NCBI RefSeq assembly: GCF_020966635.1
Contig: NZ_JAJKFQ010000002.1
Coordinates: 124,001 to 188,000 of the forward strand
Source: Stieleria sp. JC731
GTDB lineage: Bacteria; Planctomycetota; Planctomycetia; Pirellulales; Pirellulaceae
Reading direction: 5' to 3'
DNA: 64,000 nt
Positions within the stretch are counted from its first letter, which is position 1. Every line of letters starts with the position of its first letter. A model generated the notes under the pieces. That model made no database searches and was not told the origin of the DNA. It saw nothing but the letters and a program-made list of their open reading frames with translations. Below are positions 1 through 8,722 of this stretch, piece by piece. The translations under genes and the position numbers were made by a program.

Positions 1-1566
1 GGACAATTGATGCATTGTTGATGCGGCGTTGTCGAACTGTGCGACGACGACGTAATTGCCCACATCGACCGACGAACTAGGATCGACACCAATACGAACA
101 AAGTAATCTTCGGAGGCTTGAGGCGATGCGACTTCGACGCTGATGGTACCATCCGCCCGCATGCGTCCAGCCGTCCCAACCGGTTGCCCAGTGGAATCGA
201 CGACACGTAATTTCAATAAAGGTGCATCGGTTCCGACAGTTGACAAATGCACGACCAACTTGCCGTCGACATCCGCAGGTGCGGTGATCTTGTAGAAATC
301 AATATCACTGGATGATCCGATGGCGGCTTGAAGCTCATAGCGATTTCCGGCAATCAAATCTGTCGGGTCGATCGAGACGGCGTCACCAACCGTTTCGTTT
401 TGCCCCACTTCCAGATCAGCCAAATCGAATCCGGTGAACAATGCGTCAGCGCCGCTGTTGTAATCACCTGGCAACAGGTCAGATGCCCGGGTTTGTGCGT
501 CCCGATAGTCGACTTCGACGTAATAATCGCCAACGGCATAGATATCGTCGGGGTTCAGCGGGCTAACACGAAGGTAAAGTTCATTCGTACCTGTCATGCC
601 TGACAAAGTTAATTCGTTATCGTTGTCAAACACGGACGTGGCGGCATGAGACTGCAACACGTTTCCGGCAGAATCCAGCACCTCTAGTTTCGACTGAACG
701 AGACTGACACCTTTGGCGCGAACTCGAAACGTGATTTCGTCGAATCCCGAAACGGGAACGACTTTGAACACGTCTACGTCTTGGCCATCTTTCAGGCTTC
801 CGCGAGCGCGAAGCACTTGTGTGTTCGGTTCGAAGTCAGCCGGCGTCCCTAGCAAGGTCGCAACTTGCATCTCGCCATTATCGACAAGCTCATACGGATC
901 AATACGTTGACCATAGAGGGCTTGAATTGCGGCAATGTCTTCTTCAGCCAAAACACCTTTCGGCACGGTGTACTGACCGAACATCACCGACCAGCTCATG
1001 TCATTGTCGTCGATTCCAAGCGTGTTGCCCGACTCGTGCAGGAACAAACTGAAGACATCGCGATCACCATCCTCGATCGTCGCCGGATCCGGTGGCAAGC
1101 TATCTTGCCAGTCGTGGAAAGTGAACGTCTCGTTTGAATTCAACAACAGATCGCCGGAATTCGTTCCTGCGATTGCCTGAAAAGGCACACTGCTAGCGAC
1201 AAGCCCTGTCTGCGGAAAAGCACCGATACGAAACTCTCCAAAGCGAGGATCCCCCACGGTCAGACCGGGCGTTCCGAACCGGACATCAAAGTCATTGCGT
1301 AACCCAACATTGAATCCGGAATGGATCGACCAAGTTTGATATGCCCTGAGAAGCAATTCCTGCCACTGCTGCCGATCTGCGACTGGGTCTAATAAAGAAG
1401 CGATTTCGTTTTCGCCATGACCAATCGCGACACCGTCTGCGGGAAAGCTGATTGTCAGTTCACGTTCATTCGGCCAAGCTTCACCGAAGGTCGTCAACAA
1501 CCTTCGTTGTTCCAGCACTTCAAGTCTCACTGATGATTTTCGTTTGATATTCGCCCGGGGGGACAT
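1..1566 (-). CDS. LEPR-XLL secreted protein, matrixin-like fold with degenerate zinc site (3' end outside window)
   Basis: Open reading frame of 522 codons from ATG at 1566 running off the window edge, so the C-terminus is missing. Residues 10-21 (VRLEVLEQRRLL) match the LEPR-XLL N-terminal motif of large exported planctomycete proteins. Residues about 25-230 look like a matrixin/metzincin peptidase: HESGNTLGIDD starts at H177 and is followed by a Met-turn-like SVM and a region resembling post-catalytic matrixin sequence. The usual HExxHxxGxxH is altered to N181 and D187, so zinc binding is doubtful. The remainder (about 240-522) is beta-rich and resembles bacterial pre-peptidase C-terminal domains in tandem, with DVDVFKV and DIDFYKI motifs. 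It follows the kinase gene by 62 bp on the same strand and could be co-transcribed. Family membership is inferred by eye. Confidence 0.75.
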   Translation of the reverse strand, partial: MSPRANIKRKSSVRLEVLEQRRLLTTFGEAWPNERELTISFPADGVAIGHGENEIASLLDPVADRQQWQELLLRAYQTWSIHSGFNVGLRNDFDVRFGTPGLTVGDPRFGEFRIGAFPQTGLVASSVPFQAIAGTNSGDLLLNSNETFTFHDWQDSLPPDPATIEDGDRDVFSLFLHESGNTLGIDDNDMSWSVMFGQYTVPKGVLAEEDIAAIQALYGQRIDPYELVDNGEMQVATLLGTPADFEPNTQVLRARGSLKDGQDVDVFKVVPVSGFDEITFRVRAKGVSLVQSKLEVLDSAGNVLQSHAATSVFDNDNELTLSGMTGTNELYLRVSPLNPDDIYAVGDYYVEVDYRDAQTRASDLLPGDYNSGADALFTGFDLADLEVGQNETVGDAVSIDPTDLIAGNRYELQAAIGSSSDIDFYKITAPADVDGKLVVHLSTVGTDAPLLKLRVVDSTGQPVGTAGRMRADGTISVEVASPQASEDYFVRIGVDPSSSVDVGNYVVVAQFDNAASTMHQLS

Positions 1567-1628
1567 TCGTGCTTCCTAATCTTTAGTAGCCAAAACTTAG
1601 GTGTGTATGGAAACGATTGGATTGATCG

Positions 1629-4600
1629 CTAACGGCGATTTCTTCGAGAACGCTGTGATGCTTCAAGGAATCTGCGAATCGATTCAAACTCTTCGGTGTC
1701 TCGGATCGAATCCAGATCAGGATCGGTGTCGATCTTTTCTGCCGGATACCCGTTTTTGACAGCTTCGGCAAGCAACGCGAGTGCACGCTGCCGATTGAAT
1801 GGGCGTCCGATCACGGCGTGAATACAGGCGGCCTGATAGATAGTCCGAGGCGAATTCGGTGGGTCCATCGCTTTGCGTGCGTATGCTGTGGCGAGATCGA
1901 ATTTCTCCAAACGCAGGTAAGCAAGGGCCAAGCTGATCAAGACGTTTTCATCGTACGGCTGCACTTCAAGCAGATGCTTGTAGTTTTCAACGGCCTCGAT
2001 GTAGCGTTCCAAATAAGTAGCCTGTGCCCAGGCAACTTGCAGCAGCAGGAAAGGGCTATCCGGATTCATCTGGAGAGCCTCTTGGAAATCCGCTAACGCC
2101 AGTTCGTAGTCCTTGGTCCTGATGCGTGCCTGCGCTCGGGTGAGAAGGTTTTCAGTGTCGATGCACTCAAGTGAGAAGGCTTGTTCATAAGCTTCGTCTG
2201 CCTTTTCGTCTTCTTCCAATAGCCGATACGCGCGGCTGACTTGAAGGTGATTTCGAATTCGATCGGGCGCCAGTTTTTTCGCTTGCTGAAAACTTTTGAG
2301 CGATGATTCGTACTGTTCCTCATCGCGTTGCAAATATCCAAGGTAGTACCAAGGCGAGGGATTGTCCGGTTCCAGTTCCGCAGCCCGTCGAAAGTCCTGA
2401 TCGGCAGCGACAGTTTGGCCCAATCGATAGTGACAGCGTCCACGAAGCACACGCAATTCAGCAGAATTCGGTGCACGCTCGATCGACTGCGTGAACGACA
2501 GCTTTGCCTCATCGAAGCGATCATTTAGGAACTGTGCTCGCCCCAACATCGTCCATCGCAAGGCACTCGGAACGGTGTCGCGGTCGGCGAGAATCGCCAA
2601 CATGTCTCTTGCAGAAACGTAGTCGCCGATGGCAAGTAATCGGACGGCGTCTAGGTAGACCTCCGTGTCTGTGTTCGCCGGAACATCATTCGCTTGCAGT
2701 GACAGTCGCACCTGTTCTTCAGTGTCACCAAACAACCGAGCCCTCTGTGCTTGAAGATGCAAGCGGGCGCGAGATTGTGAATCGCCATCTAGAAAGTCGG
2801 CCAGCGAGATCAAGTGATCCAGCGACTCAAAATCGCTTTCCACAAGACCATCGATCGTCTTTTTTCGCCAGAGTCGAGTCTGCTCTAAAAAGGCCAGATG
2901 CGCGATATAGATGAACATCCCATCGCGAGCCTTCTGTTGCTGTGGAAACGGTAGCGATCGTATCAGCCGATCCATCTGATCACGGCTGGAAAGCTCGTGC
3001 TCTTCGATTAGATCGAATCCGCGCCGGATCGTTTCGGGTGCATGGCGTCCCGGATCAGCCATTATCTCGGACAGATAACGGCTGGACGCTTCATAGAACA
3101 TCGCGAACTGGTGCTGACCGCCCAAGCGGTCCATTGTGATCCGGCTATTGCGTAGTGCGATCGAGACCGGACCGACGATACCGAGCAATAAAACACCCGC
3201 GACCAACGCCGATAACAGTCGAGGGTGTCGACGTGACCACTTGCGTGCTCGCCACCCCAGCGGTTCGTCTGCTAACTTTAACGCCCGATTGTCCTGCTCT
3301 CGAACCAAATCCGAATGCAAGTCATCAGCACTTTGGTAACGAAGCTTTGGATCAAAATGCAAACAGCGATCGATGATCGATCTCAGCCCAGGTGTTACCT
3401 GATCCTGTGCAAGCCAACCGGGAGCGGACTTGCGATCAGAAACCGCTGGCGCCAAATCGATCTCAGCGATCGAAGCGGGAGCCGAATAAGGCAAGCGTCC
3501 TGTCATGAATTCGAACATCATGACGCCAAGAGAATACAGATCGGACGTCGCGTCCGGCTGCTCTTTGGCCCCCATCAACGCTCGCAACATTTCTGGTGAC
3601 ATGTATGGCAGCGTCCCACCGGCACGACGGTTTGTCTTTTGACCGATCGCTTGGGAAAGGTTGAAATCCAACAGCGCCGGTTCACCATCATTCCGAATGA
3701 GAACGTTGCTTGGCTTCAAGTCATTGTGCAAGACGCCCCGGATATGCGCATGTGACAGCGCGTTGGCCAGCCGTGAAAAGATGGACAACGCCAATGCATC
3801 GCAATTGAGAGACTTGAACCGGTCCAAGGGACGCGACAAGACCAGATCGTCGGCAGCAGGAACTCGCGAAAACTCCCCCGAAGGCGAATCCTCTTCATCA
3901 TCGTCACCGACCACCATCACCATCGTGTCTTGGATGCGGGCTTCGACGGTTCCGACAAGACTTTCGCCGCTGCGCTGAGACGCCTCGGTACGGCTAGCCA
4001 AAAAATCGGCCAATGTGACGCTGCCCGCATAGGGCATGCAGATCACCGTCCGTGAAAGAACTCGGTGACTCGAATAGATCGGAACGATATTCGTATGCTG
4101 AAGCGTCGCCATCCGCTCGGGTTCGGCAAGCGTTTCACTGACGATCTTCAGCACGACAAATCGGTCAGCCAACTCAGATTGGTTTGCCAAATAAACATGG
4201 CTGAAAGCACCGGTACCGATTTGTTGCACAAGCTGAAATCCGACCGCAGCTAATTCAGCTTGAAAGGCAGCATCCTCACCGGGACTCTGCTGCAGTTCAT
4301 CGATTTGAGACCGAATCTGTTTTCGGCGAGCCGACCTGGCCAGATCTTGAAACCAGGGTTCTTGATGGACTCCCGGCAGGTTTTTCCACCGCGCAGCAGA
4401 GACGGGATATCCCATTGCAGATCTCGCGCGAAAGTCCTCGAACGCGATTTCAGCAACGCATTCTGGTTGATCACGCAATTGCCCAAAGCGATCGAGGTAA
4501 TGATCGACTTCGCAAGAATCGCCATTCTCGTAGCGAAGTTCGATATCCACACGAATCAGCTCCGCGATCGCATCATGATCTTGCGACAATCCATATCGTG

Positions 4601-4700
4601 AAACCAAATCCTCGATCGCCTCGTTAGATTCGAGCGACCACGAGGCTTCGAATTCATCGATCGCTTCATCAACCCTGTCGAAGGTGCCTCGATTAATCAT
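1629..4700 (-). CDS. Membrane Ser/Thr protein kinase with C-terminal TPR repeats
   Basis: 1023 residues. Residues about 154-470 form a Hanks-type kinase: glycine loop IGTGAF (161-166), ATP lysine K185 in VVLKI, catalytic loop HNDLKPSN (325-332), metal-binding DFN (345-347) and SPE in place of APE. HRD is HND and DFG is DFN; I recall both variants from planctomycete kinases, and the catalytic D327 and metal-binding D345 remain. An acidic insert lies around 250-290. A single membrane segment spans about 495-517, then about 500 residues outside the kinase with clear TPR-type helical repeats from about 690 to 940. The N-terminal 150 residues are helical and unassigned. The ECF sigma gene sits upstream on the same strand, the typical planctomycete kinase-ECF pairing, so a phosphorylation-linked control of that sigma factor is plausible but not shown. 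Confidence 0.93.
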   Translation of the reverse strand: MINRGTFDRVDEAIDEFEASWSLESNEAIEDLVSRYGLSQDHDAIAELIRVDIELRYENGDSCEVDHYLDRFGQLRDQPECVAEIAFEDFRARSAMGYPVSAARWKNLPGVHQEPWFQDLARSARRKQIRSQIDELQQSPGEDAAFQAELAAVGFQLVQQIGTGAFSHVYLANQSELADRFVVLKIVSETLAEPERMATLQHTNIVPIYSSHRVLSRTVICMPYAGSVTLADFLASRTEASQRSGESLVGTVEARIQDTMVMVVGDDDEEDSPSGEFSRVPAADDLVLSRPLDRFKSLNCDALALSIFSRLANALSHAHIRGVLHNDLKPSNVLIRNDGEPALLDFNLSQAIGQKTNRRAGGTLPYMSPEMLRALMGAKEQPDATSDLYSLGVMMFEFMTGRLPYSAPASIAEIDLAPAVSDRKSAPGWLAQDQVTPGLRSIIDRCLHFDPKLRYQSADDLHSDLVREQDNRALKLADEPLGWRARKWSRRHPRLLSALVAGVLLLGIVGPVSIALRNSRITMDRLGGQHQFAMFYEASSRYLSEIMADPGRHAPETIRRGFDLIEEHELSSRDQMDRLIRSLPFPQQQKARDGMFIYIAHLAFLEQTRLWRKKTIDGLVESDFESLDHLISLADFLDGDSQSRARLHLQAQRARLFGDTEEQVRLSLQANDVPANTDTEVYLDAVRLLAIGDYVSARDMLAILADRDTVPSALRWTMLGRAQFLNDRFDEAKLSFTQSIERAPNSAELRVLRGRCHYRLGQTVAADQDFRRAAELEPDNPSPWYYLGYLQRDEEQYESSLKSFQQAKKLAPDRIRNHLQVSRAYRLLEEDEKADEAYEQAFSLECIDTENLLTRAQARIRTKDYELALADFQEALQMNPDSPFLLLQVAWAQATYLERYIEAVENYKHLLEVQPYDENVLISLALAYLRLEKFDLATAYARKAMDPPNSPRTIYQAACIHAVIGRPFNRQRALALLAEAVKNGYPAEKIDTDPDLDSIRDTEEFESIRRFLEASQRSRRNRR

Positions 4701-5173
4701 CCGGTGAGCCTAGTCCAATATCAGGGATAACCTGGGCCGGCAAAGTCATGGCCGGCCGAACCAATCCTGTGCTTGGTAGAGCAGTGACGGAGGCACACAC
4801 CCGCCATACAAACTGGGAATTTTGTAGCGATTGCCAGCCACCACAGACGGCTTGGAGCCAATTCGCAGGTTCCAACCAGACCCTTCTCAACCGCCGACCC
4901 GTTCCCCAGCCCATCCCATCGCCGCTTTCAGCACACGGATACACGATCGGAGTGTACGCAAATGAGTGCAATCGAAGCATCAGCGAAATCGCTCGCTTCA
5001 GCATCCAGGCCGTAAAGAAGATCAGCCCTCCCGCGACAGCCCCAAACCCAGGCCTGCGTGCTTAGTCAGCGAACTTGGGCAACATGCTTCGACTACAAGC
5101 TCGGCCAACCGGGAGAAAGAGATGGCTTCGCAAATACGTTGCCTTGCATATCCGGTGCCTTGCAAACTCGCCA
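4701..5173. other. Intergenic gap between kinase and sigma genes
   Basis: 473 bp with no convincing gene. Two overlapping open frames on opposite strands (105 and 103 codons) have compositions unlike secreted or cytosolic proteins and no recognisable motif. A long spacer between an ECF sigma gene and its kinase could hold the kinase promoter, but I see no clear promoter or hairpin. Confidence 0.5.
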
Positions 5174-5740
5174 TCACTCCGCAAGCAACAACTCTGCCAA
5201 GACTTCGCGGCTTCGCTGCAAGCTACGCTCGACGGTTCTCCGACTGCGTCCCGTCTTCTGGTGAATCTCTTCGATGCTATGCCCAGAGATCCGCAACGTC
5301 AGAATTTCCTGATCAATCGGACGCAGCAATTCCAGGGACTCACGAATGCAAATCTCCAGGAATTCGATCGATGCTTGATCGATTGACTCCTTCAGCCCGT
5401 CGCTCGACGAGTCGAGCGATACATTCCGACTGACGTCACGACGTTGCCGCGTATGATGATTCGCTTGGTTTGTTAATTTGCGAACGGCTACAACGGCTAG
5501 AAGATTCCAAAGCGTTGCCCCGGGCGGCGCGTCATAGTTCCCCGACTGCATCCCACGGAACACGCTTTTAAATACTGACTGAACGATGTCCTCTGGCTCA
5601 GTCACGACTCCCAGCTTGGTGCCCAACTTCGAACGCACCAACCCGAAAACGCGTCGGGCGTACCGGTCATAAAGAATTGAAGCCGCATGCTCATTACCAT
5701 CGCGCACCGCTACCACTAAAGACCGATCGGTCGATGTCAT
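5174..5740 (-). CDS. ECF-family RNA polymerase sigma factor
   Basis: 188 residues from ATG at 5740; an in-frame TTG at 5827 would add 29 residues without homology to the family, so I prefer the ATG. Sigma region 2 is seen in the helices around YDRYARRVFGLVR and the EDIVQSVFKSVFR segment (DI.Q.VF is the usual 2.3/2.4 core). Region 4 is the helix-turn-helix near the C-terminus (ILTLRISGHSIEEI, then TGRSRRTVERSLQRSRE). No anti-sigma domain is fused. Its downstream neighbour is a Ser/Thr kinase, which matches the ECF groups of planctomycetes that are genomically linked to Hanks-type kinases and are thought to be controlled by them. Confidence 0.92.
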   Translation of the reverse strand: MTSTDRSLVVAVRDGNEHAASILYDRYARRVFGLVRSKLGTKLGVVTEPEDIVQSVFKSVFRGMQSGNYDAPPGATLWNLLAVVAVRKLTNQANHHTRQRRDVSRNVSLDSSSDGLKESIDQASIEFLEICIRESLELLRPIDQEILTLRISGHSIEEIHQKTGRSRRTVERSLQRSREVLAELLLAE

Positions 5741-6364
5741 GTCAGTCGTTGGCGGGGCAGGATCCACGGCAAACACCGAAAGATTCGTGAGATCTATGCT
5801 TTTGCGATCAACGCAATGGATAAGCAATTGCCTTGATTGTCTTCGGCTCCATCCTTCTCACCACAAAATTTATCTGCTCGGCCAAAGCTTTTTTCGCAGA
5901 TTTTCCGGCACACCTGATAACAAACAGTCCTACAAAGTGCACTGCACACCCCCCAATTTCAGGCTGCGGGTGACAACATCTGTCGCTCAGGTGCTTTGCC
6001 GCTTGCGAGAAGAAATCCTCAAAAGCCACTGTCAAAAAAGAAAGCCGGGCACGTCCGCAAAATTCTCTACTACGCGAGTAGAGCTGCCCCATCACGGTGC
6101 GTGCCCGGCTTCGTTAGATCGAATCACATCCTCACTTGGATGCCGAAAGGTGAAGCAACACCGAGGTGAACAATCCGCCATCGAAAAAGATCTTTTTTTC
6201 AAAGTGCCTGCTGATATCGACCACGCCATGGTCGAACAACGCGCCGTCATCATGCAAACTCGGGGGCCGCTGCAAACCTTCTGCAACAAAACAACGCCAT
6301 CCCGGAAGGCTGGGGCAATGCCTTCCGAGTGGCGCTGAAGCAGATCCAGACTGGTGGATCGACT
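5741..6364. other. Intergenic gap upstream of sigma gene
   Basis: 624 bp without a supportable gene. It holds the nested inverted repeat and T-run at 6034-6111 (listed separately) and presumably the promoter of the sigma gene near 5750-5900. The open frames here (95-199 codons) overlap one another in different frames and show no protein-like features. Confidence 0.5.
6034..6111 (-). terminator. Nested hairpin with T-run, probable terminator
   Basis: Perfect 12-bp arms at 6042-6053 (AAGCCGGGCACG) and 6100-6111 (CGTGCCCGGCTT) enclose a second perfect hairpin at 6065-6083 (CTCTACT, 5-nt loop, AGTAGAG). Read on the minus strand the outer stem is followed by CTTTCTTTTTT, as in an intrinsic terminator for the gene ending at 6365. 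The 46-nt interior with its own hairpin is unusual for a simple terminator, so a structured leader RNA for the sigma gene is an alternative. Confidence 0.5.
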
Positions 6365-7213
6365 TTACATTCGCTGCAAGATTGCACCGACGATTGCTCG
6401 GCGAAGCTCGTCGCCGGTAGACAGCTTTTTGGACGTGTAGTGCTTCGAATCATGATGACGCTGGATGTCGGCGCCGACAGGATTGTCAAACCTCCGCGAA
6501 GCACTTAGATCGGCAGGCGAACGATGCTCGAACGAATACTGACTACGCAGTTGATTGCCTCGCCCATCATGGCCGATGCTTCCATGCCCACCAAAACTGC
6601 TGCCGTTCACCACGCGACCACGATCAGCGTGTGATCGGCTCGAGTGATTTTGAAACTGATAATTCGCCGGTGACAGTGCCGGACGAGACAGCTCGATCGA
6701 AATTCCGCCATGATGCGACGGAGCAGCGTGACGCGGATCAAAGCTACTCGTATGACAAACCTCTTCGTGAGCACCACCGGGGAAGTGGACAGCAGCCTGA
6801 TATTGTTTCATCTCACGATGAAGCTCATTGAATCGTAAGCTCACCAACTGCCAAGACGCATCAAGTCGAGGACAGTAGGGGTACTGACGCCGCTCGAAGA
6901 AGATGGACTGCACCTGGAAGTGCAAAATCTTTGTCTCGGAATATCGCGTGATCAATCGATCCGCATTTCGCAAATCGTGTGCGGCCGAACGAAGCCGACT
7001 GGTGCTGTCCTCCAAATCGTCGACCAATCGCTCATCGCATCGCTGAACAAAGTCCTCACGTAAAACAACGCGTTCAAAGTCCTTCACCGCATCGCGATAA
7101 CTTTCAGCCGCACACAACAATGGCGAATCATGCCCCGCCGAAGCAGGACGCGCCATAGCCGTCATGGTGGTGATCGAGGCGATGACGGCGAAAACTCTTG
7201 CGATGCGGATCAT
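6365..7213 (-). CDS. Secreted protein of unknown function, His/Ser-rich C-terminal half
   Basis: 282 residues from ATG. An N-terminal signal peptide is clear (about 1-26, hydrophobic core then ARPASAG as cleavage site). Residues 27-140 are charged and helical with four cysteines (Cys34, Cys59, Cys119 and Cys153 by approximate count). Residues about 150-260 are low-complexity, rich in His, Ser, Gly and Arg (many HH and SHH pairs), suggesting a disordered or metal-touching tail. I do not recognise the family. It is followed downstream by the hairpin/T-run at 6034-6111 and is separated from lpxD, which is on the opposite strand. Confidence 0.7.
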   Translation of the reverse strand: MIRIARVFAVIASITTMTAMARPASAGHDSPLLCAAESYRDAVKDFERVVLREDFVQRCDERLVDDLEDSTSRLRSAAHDLRNADRLITRYSETKILHFQVQSIFFERRQYPYCPRLDASWQLVSLRFNELHREMKQYQAAVHFPGGAHEEVCHTSSFDPRHAAPSHHGGISIELSRPALSPANYQFQNHSSRSHADRGRVVNGSSFGGHGSIGHDGRGNQLRSQYSFEHRSPADLSASRRFDNPVGADIQRHHDSKHYTSKKLSTGDELRRAIVGAILQRM

Positions 7214-7594
7214 TTTCTGGACTCCAGTTCTTCAAGTGGTCGCCAACCCATTCTTGAGTCGACGGTGGGATTCGTGTTTCACGCCAAATAAATGCACCGC
7301 CCATGCCAAGAACCCGAACCAAACCGCAAACACTTACTATAAAAAGACTTACGAAATTCAACTGATTTCAGACGCCACGACAAGCGCAGTCATTACGACC
7401 ACCACCGAAACACAACCGACATCGAATCGACAACACACTTGGCTCGCAAGTAGCGACTGAAGCACTGGCGTCAAATCGCTTTCAGCCAGCCCGCGGCGTT
7501 TCAGTTTGACCATTTCTCTTGTCACCAAATTGGCTCTACCGCTATCTTTGCAAGCAGCCAATAACATTGCATCAACAGCGAAAAGGAAGTCGCG
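7214..7594. other. Divergent intergenic region before lpxD
   Basis: 381 bp between divergently read genes. It should hold promoters for both. The only definite signal is the ribosome-binding sequence AAAAGGAAG just before the lpxD ATG at 7595. No repeat or RNA gene seen. Confidence 0.5.
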
Positions 7595-8722
7595 ATGGCA
7601 ATTCGATTAGACGAACTCAGCCAACTAATAAATGGAACACTCCATGGCGACGGCGCACTGATCTGCGAAGGCGCCAATCCACTTGATCTGGCGAGCGAAA
7701 ACGAAATCACGCTGATCGTGCAACCGTTCAACAACTCGGGGCCGATCAAGGCTCTCGCAGTCGTGACGGATACTTTGATCGAGGATTGTGCACAGGCGCA
7801 AATCCTGGTTGAAAATCCGCACACCGCTTTTGCAAAAGCGGTCGCCTACTTCCGCCCACCAGTGCCGACCAGCCTTCCCGGCGTCGGTGTTGACTCCTCT
7901 GCGGCGATTGCCAGCTCGGCAAAGATCCACCCCACGGCAACGATCTGCCGAGATGTCGTCATCGGGGAACGCACGTTGATCATGCCCGGCGTTGTCATCA
8001 TGCCAGGCTGCCGGATCGGCGCTGACTGTGTGTTGCACTCCAACGTGACTTTGTACGCACACACACGAATTTACGATCGCGTCTGCATCCACGCGTCGTC
8101 GACAATCGGTGCCGATGGGTTCGGCTATCGGTTCGAAAACGGGCGTCATGTTCCCGCATCACAATTGGGCTATGTCGAAATAGAGAGTGATGTTGATATC
8201 GGTGCAGGCGTGACAATCGATCGTGGCACCTATGGAGCGACGCGAATTGGCGAAGGGACAAAGATCGACAATCAAGTCATGATTGCCCACAACTGCCAGA
8301 TCGGACGCCACAACCTGATTTGCAGCCAAGTCGGTATCGCAGGCTCATGCCGGACCGGAGATCATGTAATCTTGGCTGGACAAGTTGGGCTGAAGGATCA
8401 CATCACCTTGGGCGACGGAACCATCGTCGGCGCCAAAGCCGGTGTGATGGATGACTGCGATGGTGGTCAGGTTTACCTGGGTGCCCCCGCGATGCCGCAG
8501 CGCGATCAAATGCAGATCTTCGCACTGCAGCGAAAGCTTCCCGATATGCGCCGCGAACTGAAGTCGCTGAAACAACAGATCGCACGCTTAACCGAGAGCT
8601 TGAATCAAGTGGATGACAAATCGCCCCAAACCGATTCAGAGCAATCCGGTACCAGTTCGCCAAGCGCCAGCTTGCCCAGTGCCAAGCTTCAACGCGAAGA
8701 CAAGCGAGACCGCGCGGCATAA
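7595..8722 (+). CDS. lpxD: UDP-3-O-acylglucosamine N-acyltransferase
   Basis: 375 residues from ATG with AAAAGGAAG ahead of it. LpxD transfers the N-linked hydroxyacyl chain from acyl-ACP to UDP-3-O-acylglucosamine, the third step of lipid A synthesis in the cytoplasm. Seen here: an N-terminal uridine-binding domain (about 1-100) and a left-handed beta-helix of hexapeptide repeats (about 105-325), including the HNCQIGRHN segment that carries the family's catalytic histidine. The C-terminus extends about 45 residues beyond the usual end with a Ser/Gln-rich tail. The stop codon overlaps the start of the next gene by one base (TAATG), and that gene encodes another lipid A enzyme, so the pair is translationally coupled. 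Confidence 0.95.
   Translation: MAIRLDELSQLINGTLHGDGALICEGANPLDLASENEITLIVQPFNNSGPIKALAVVTDTLIEDCAQAQILVENPHTAFAKAVAYFRPPVPTSLPGVGVDSSAAIASSAKIHPTATICRDVVIGERTLIMPGVVIMPGCRIGADCVLHSNVTLYAHTRIYDRVCIHASSTIGADGFGYRFENGRHVPASQLGYVEIESDVDIGAGVTIDRGTYGATRIGEGTKIDNQVMIAHNCQIGRHNLICSQVGIAGSCRTGDHVILAGQVGLKDHITLGDGTIVGAKAGVMDDCDGGQVYLGAPAMPQRDQMQIFALQRKLPDMRRELKSLKQQIARLTESLNQVDDKSPQTDSEQSGTSSPSASLPSAKLQREDKRDRAA

Noticed and set aside
4748-5065. Plus-strand gene between kinase and sigma factor
   Set aside because: Overlaps an opposite-strand frame of equal length, lacks a ribosome-binding site and any motif.
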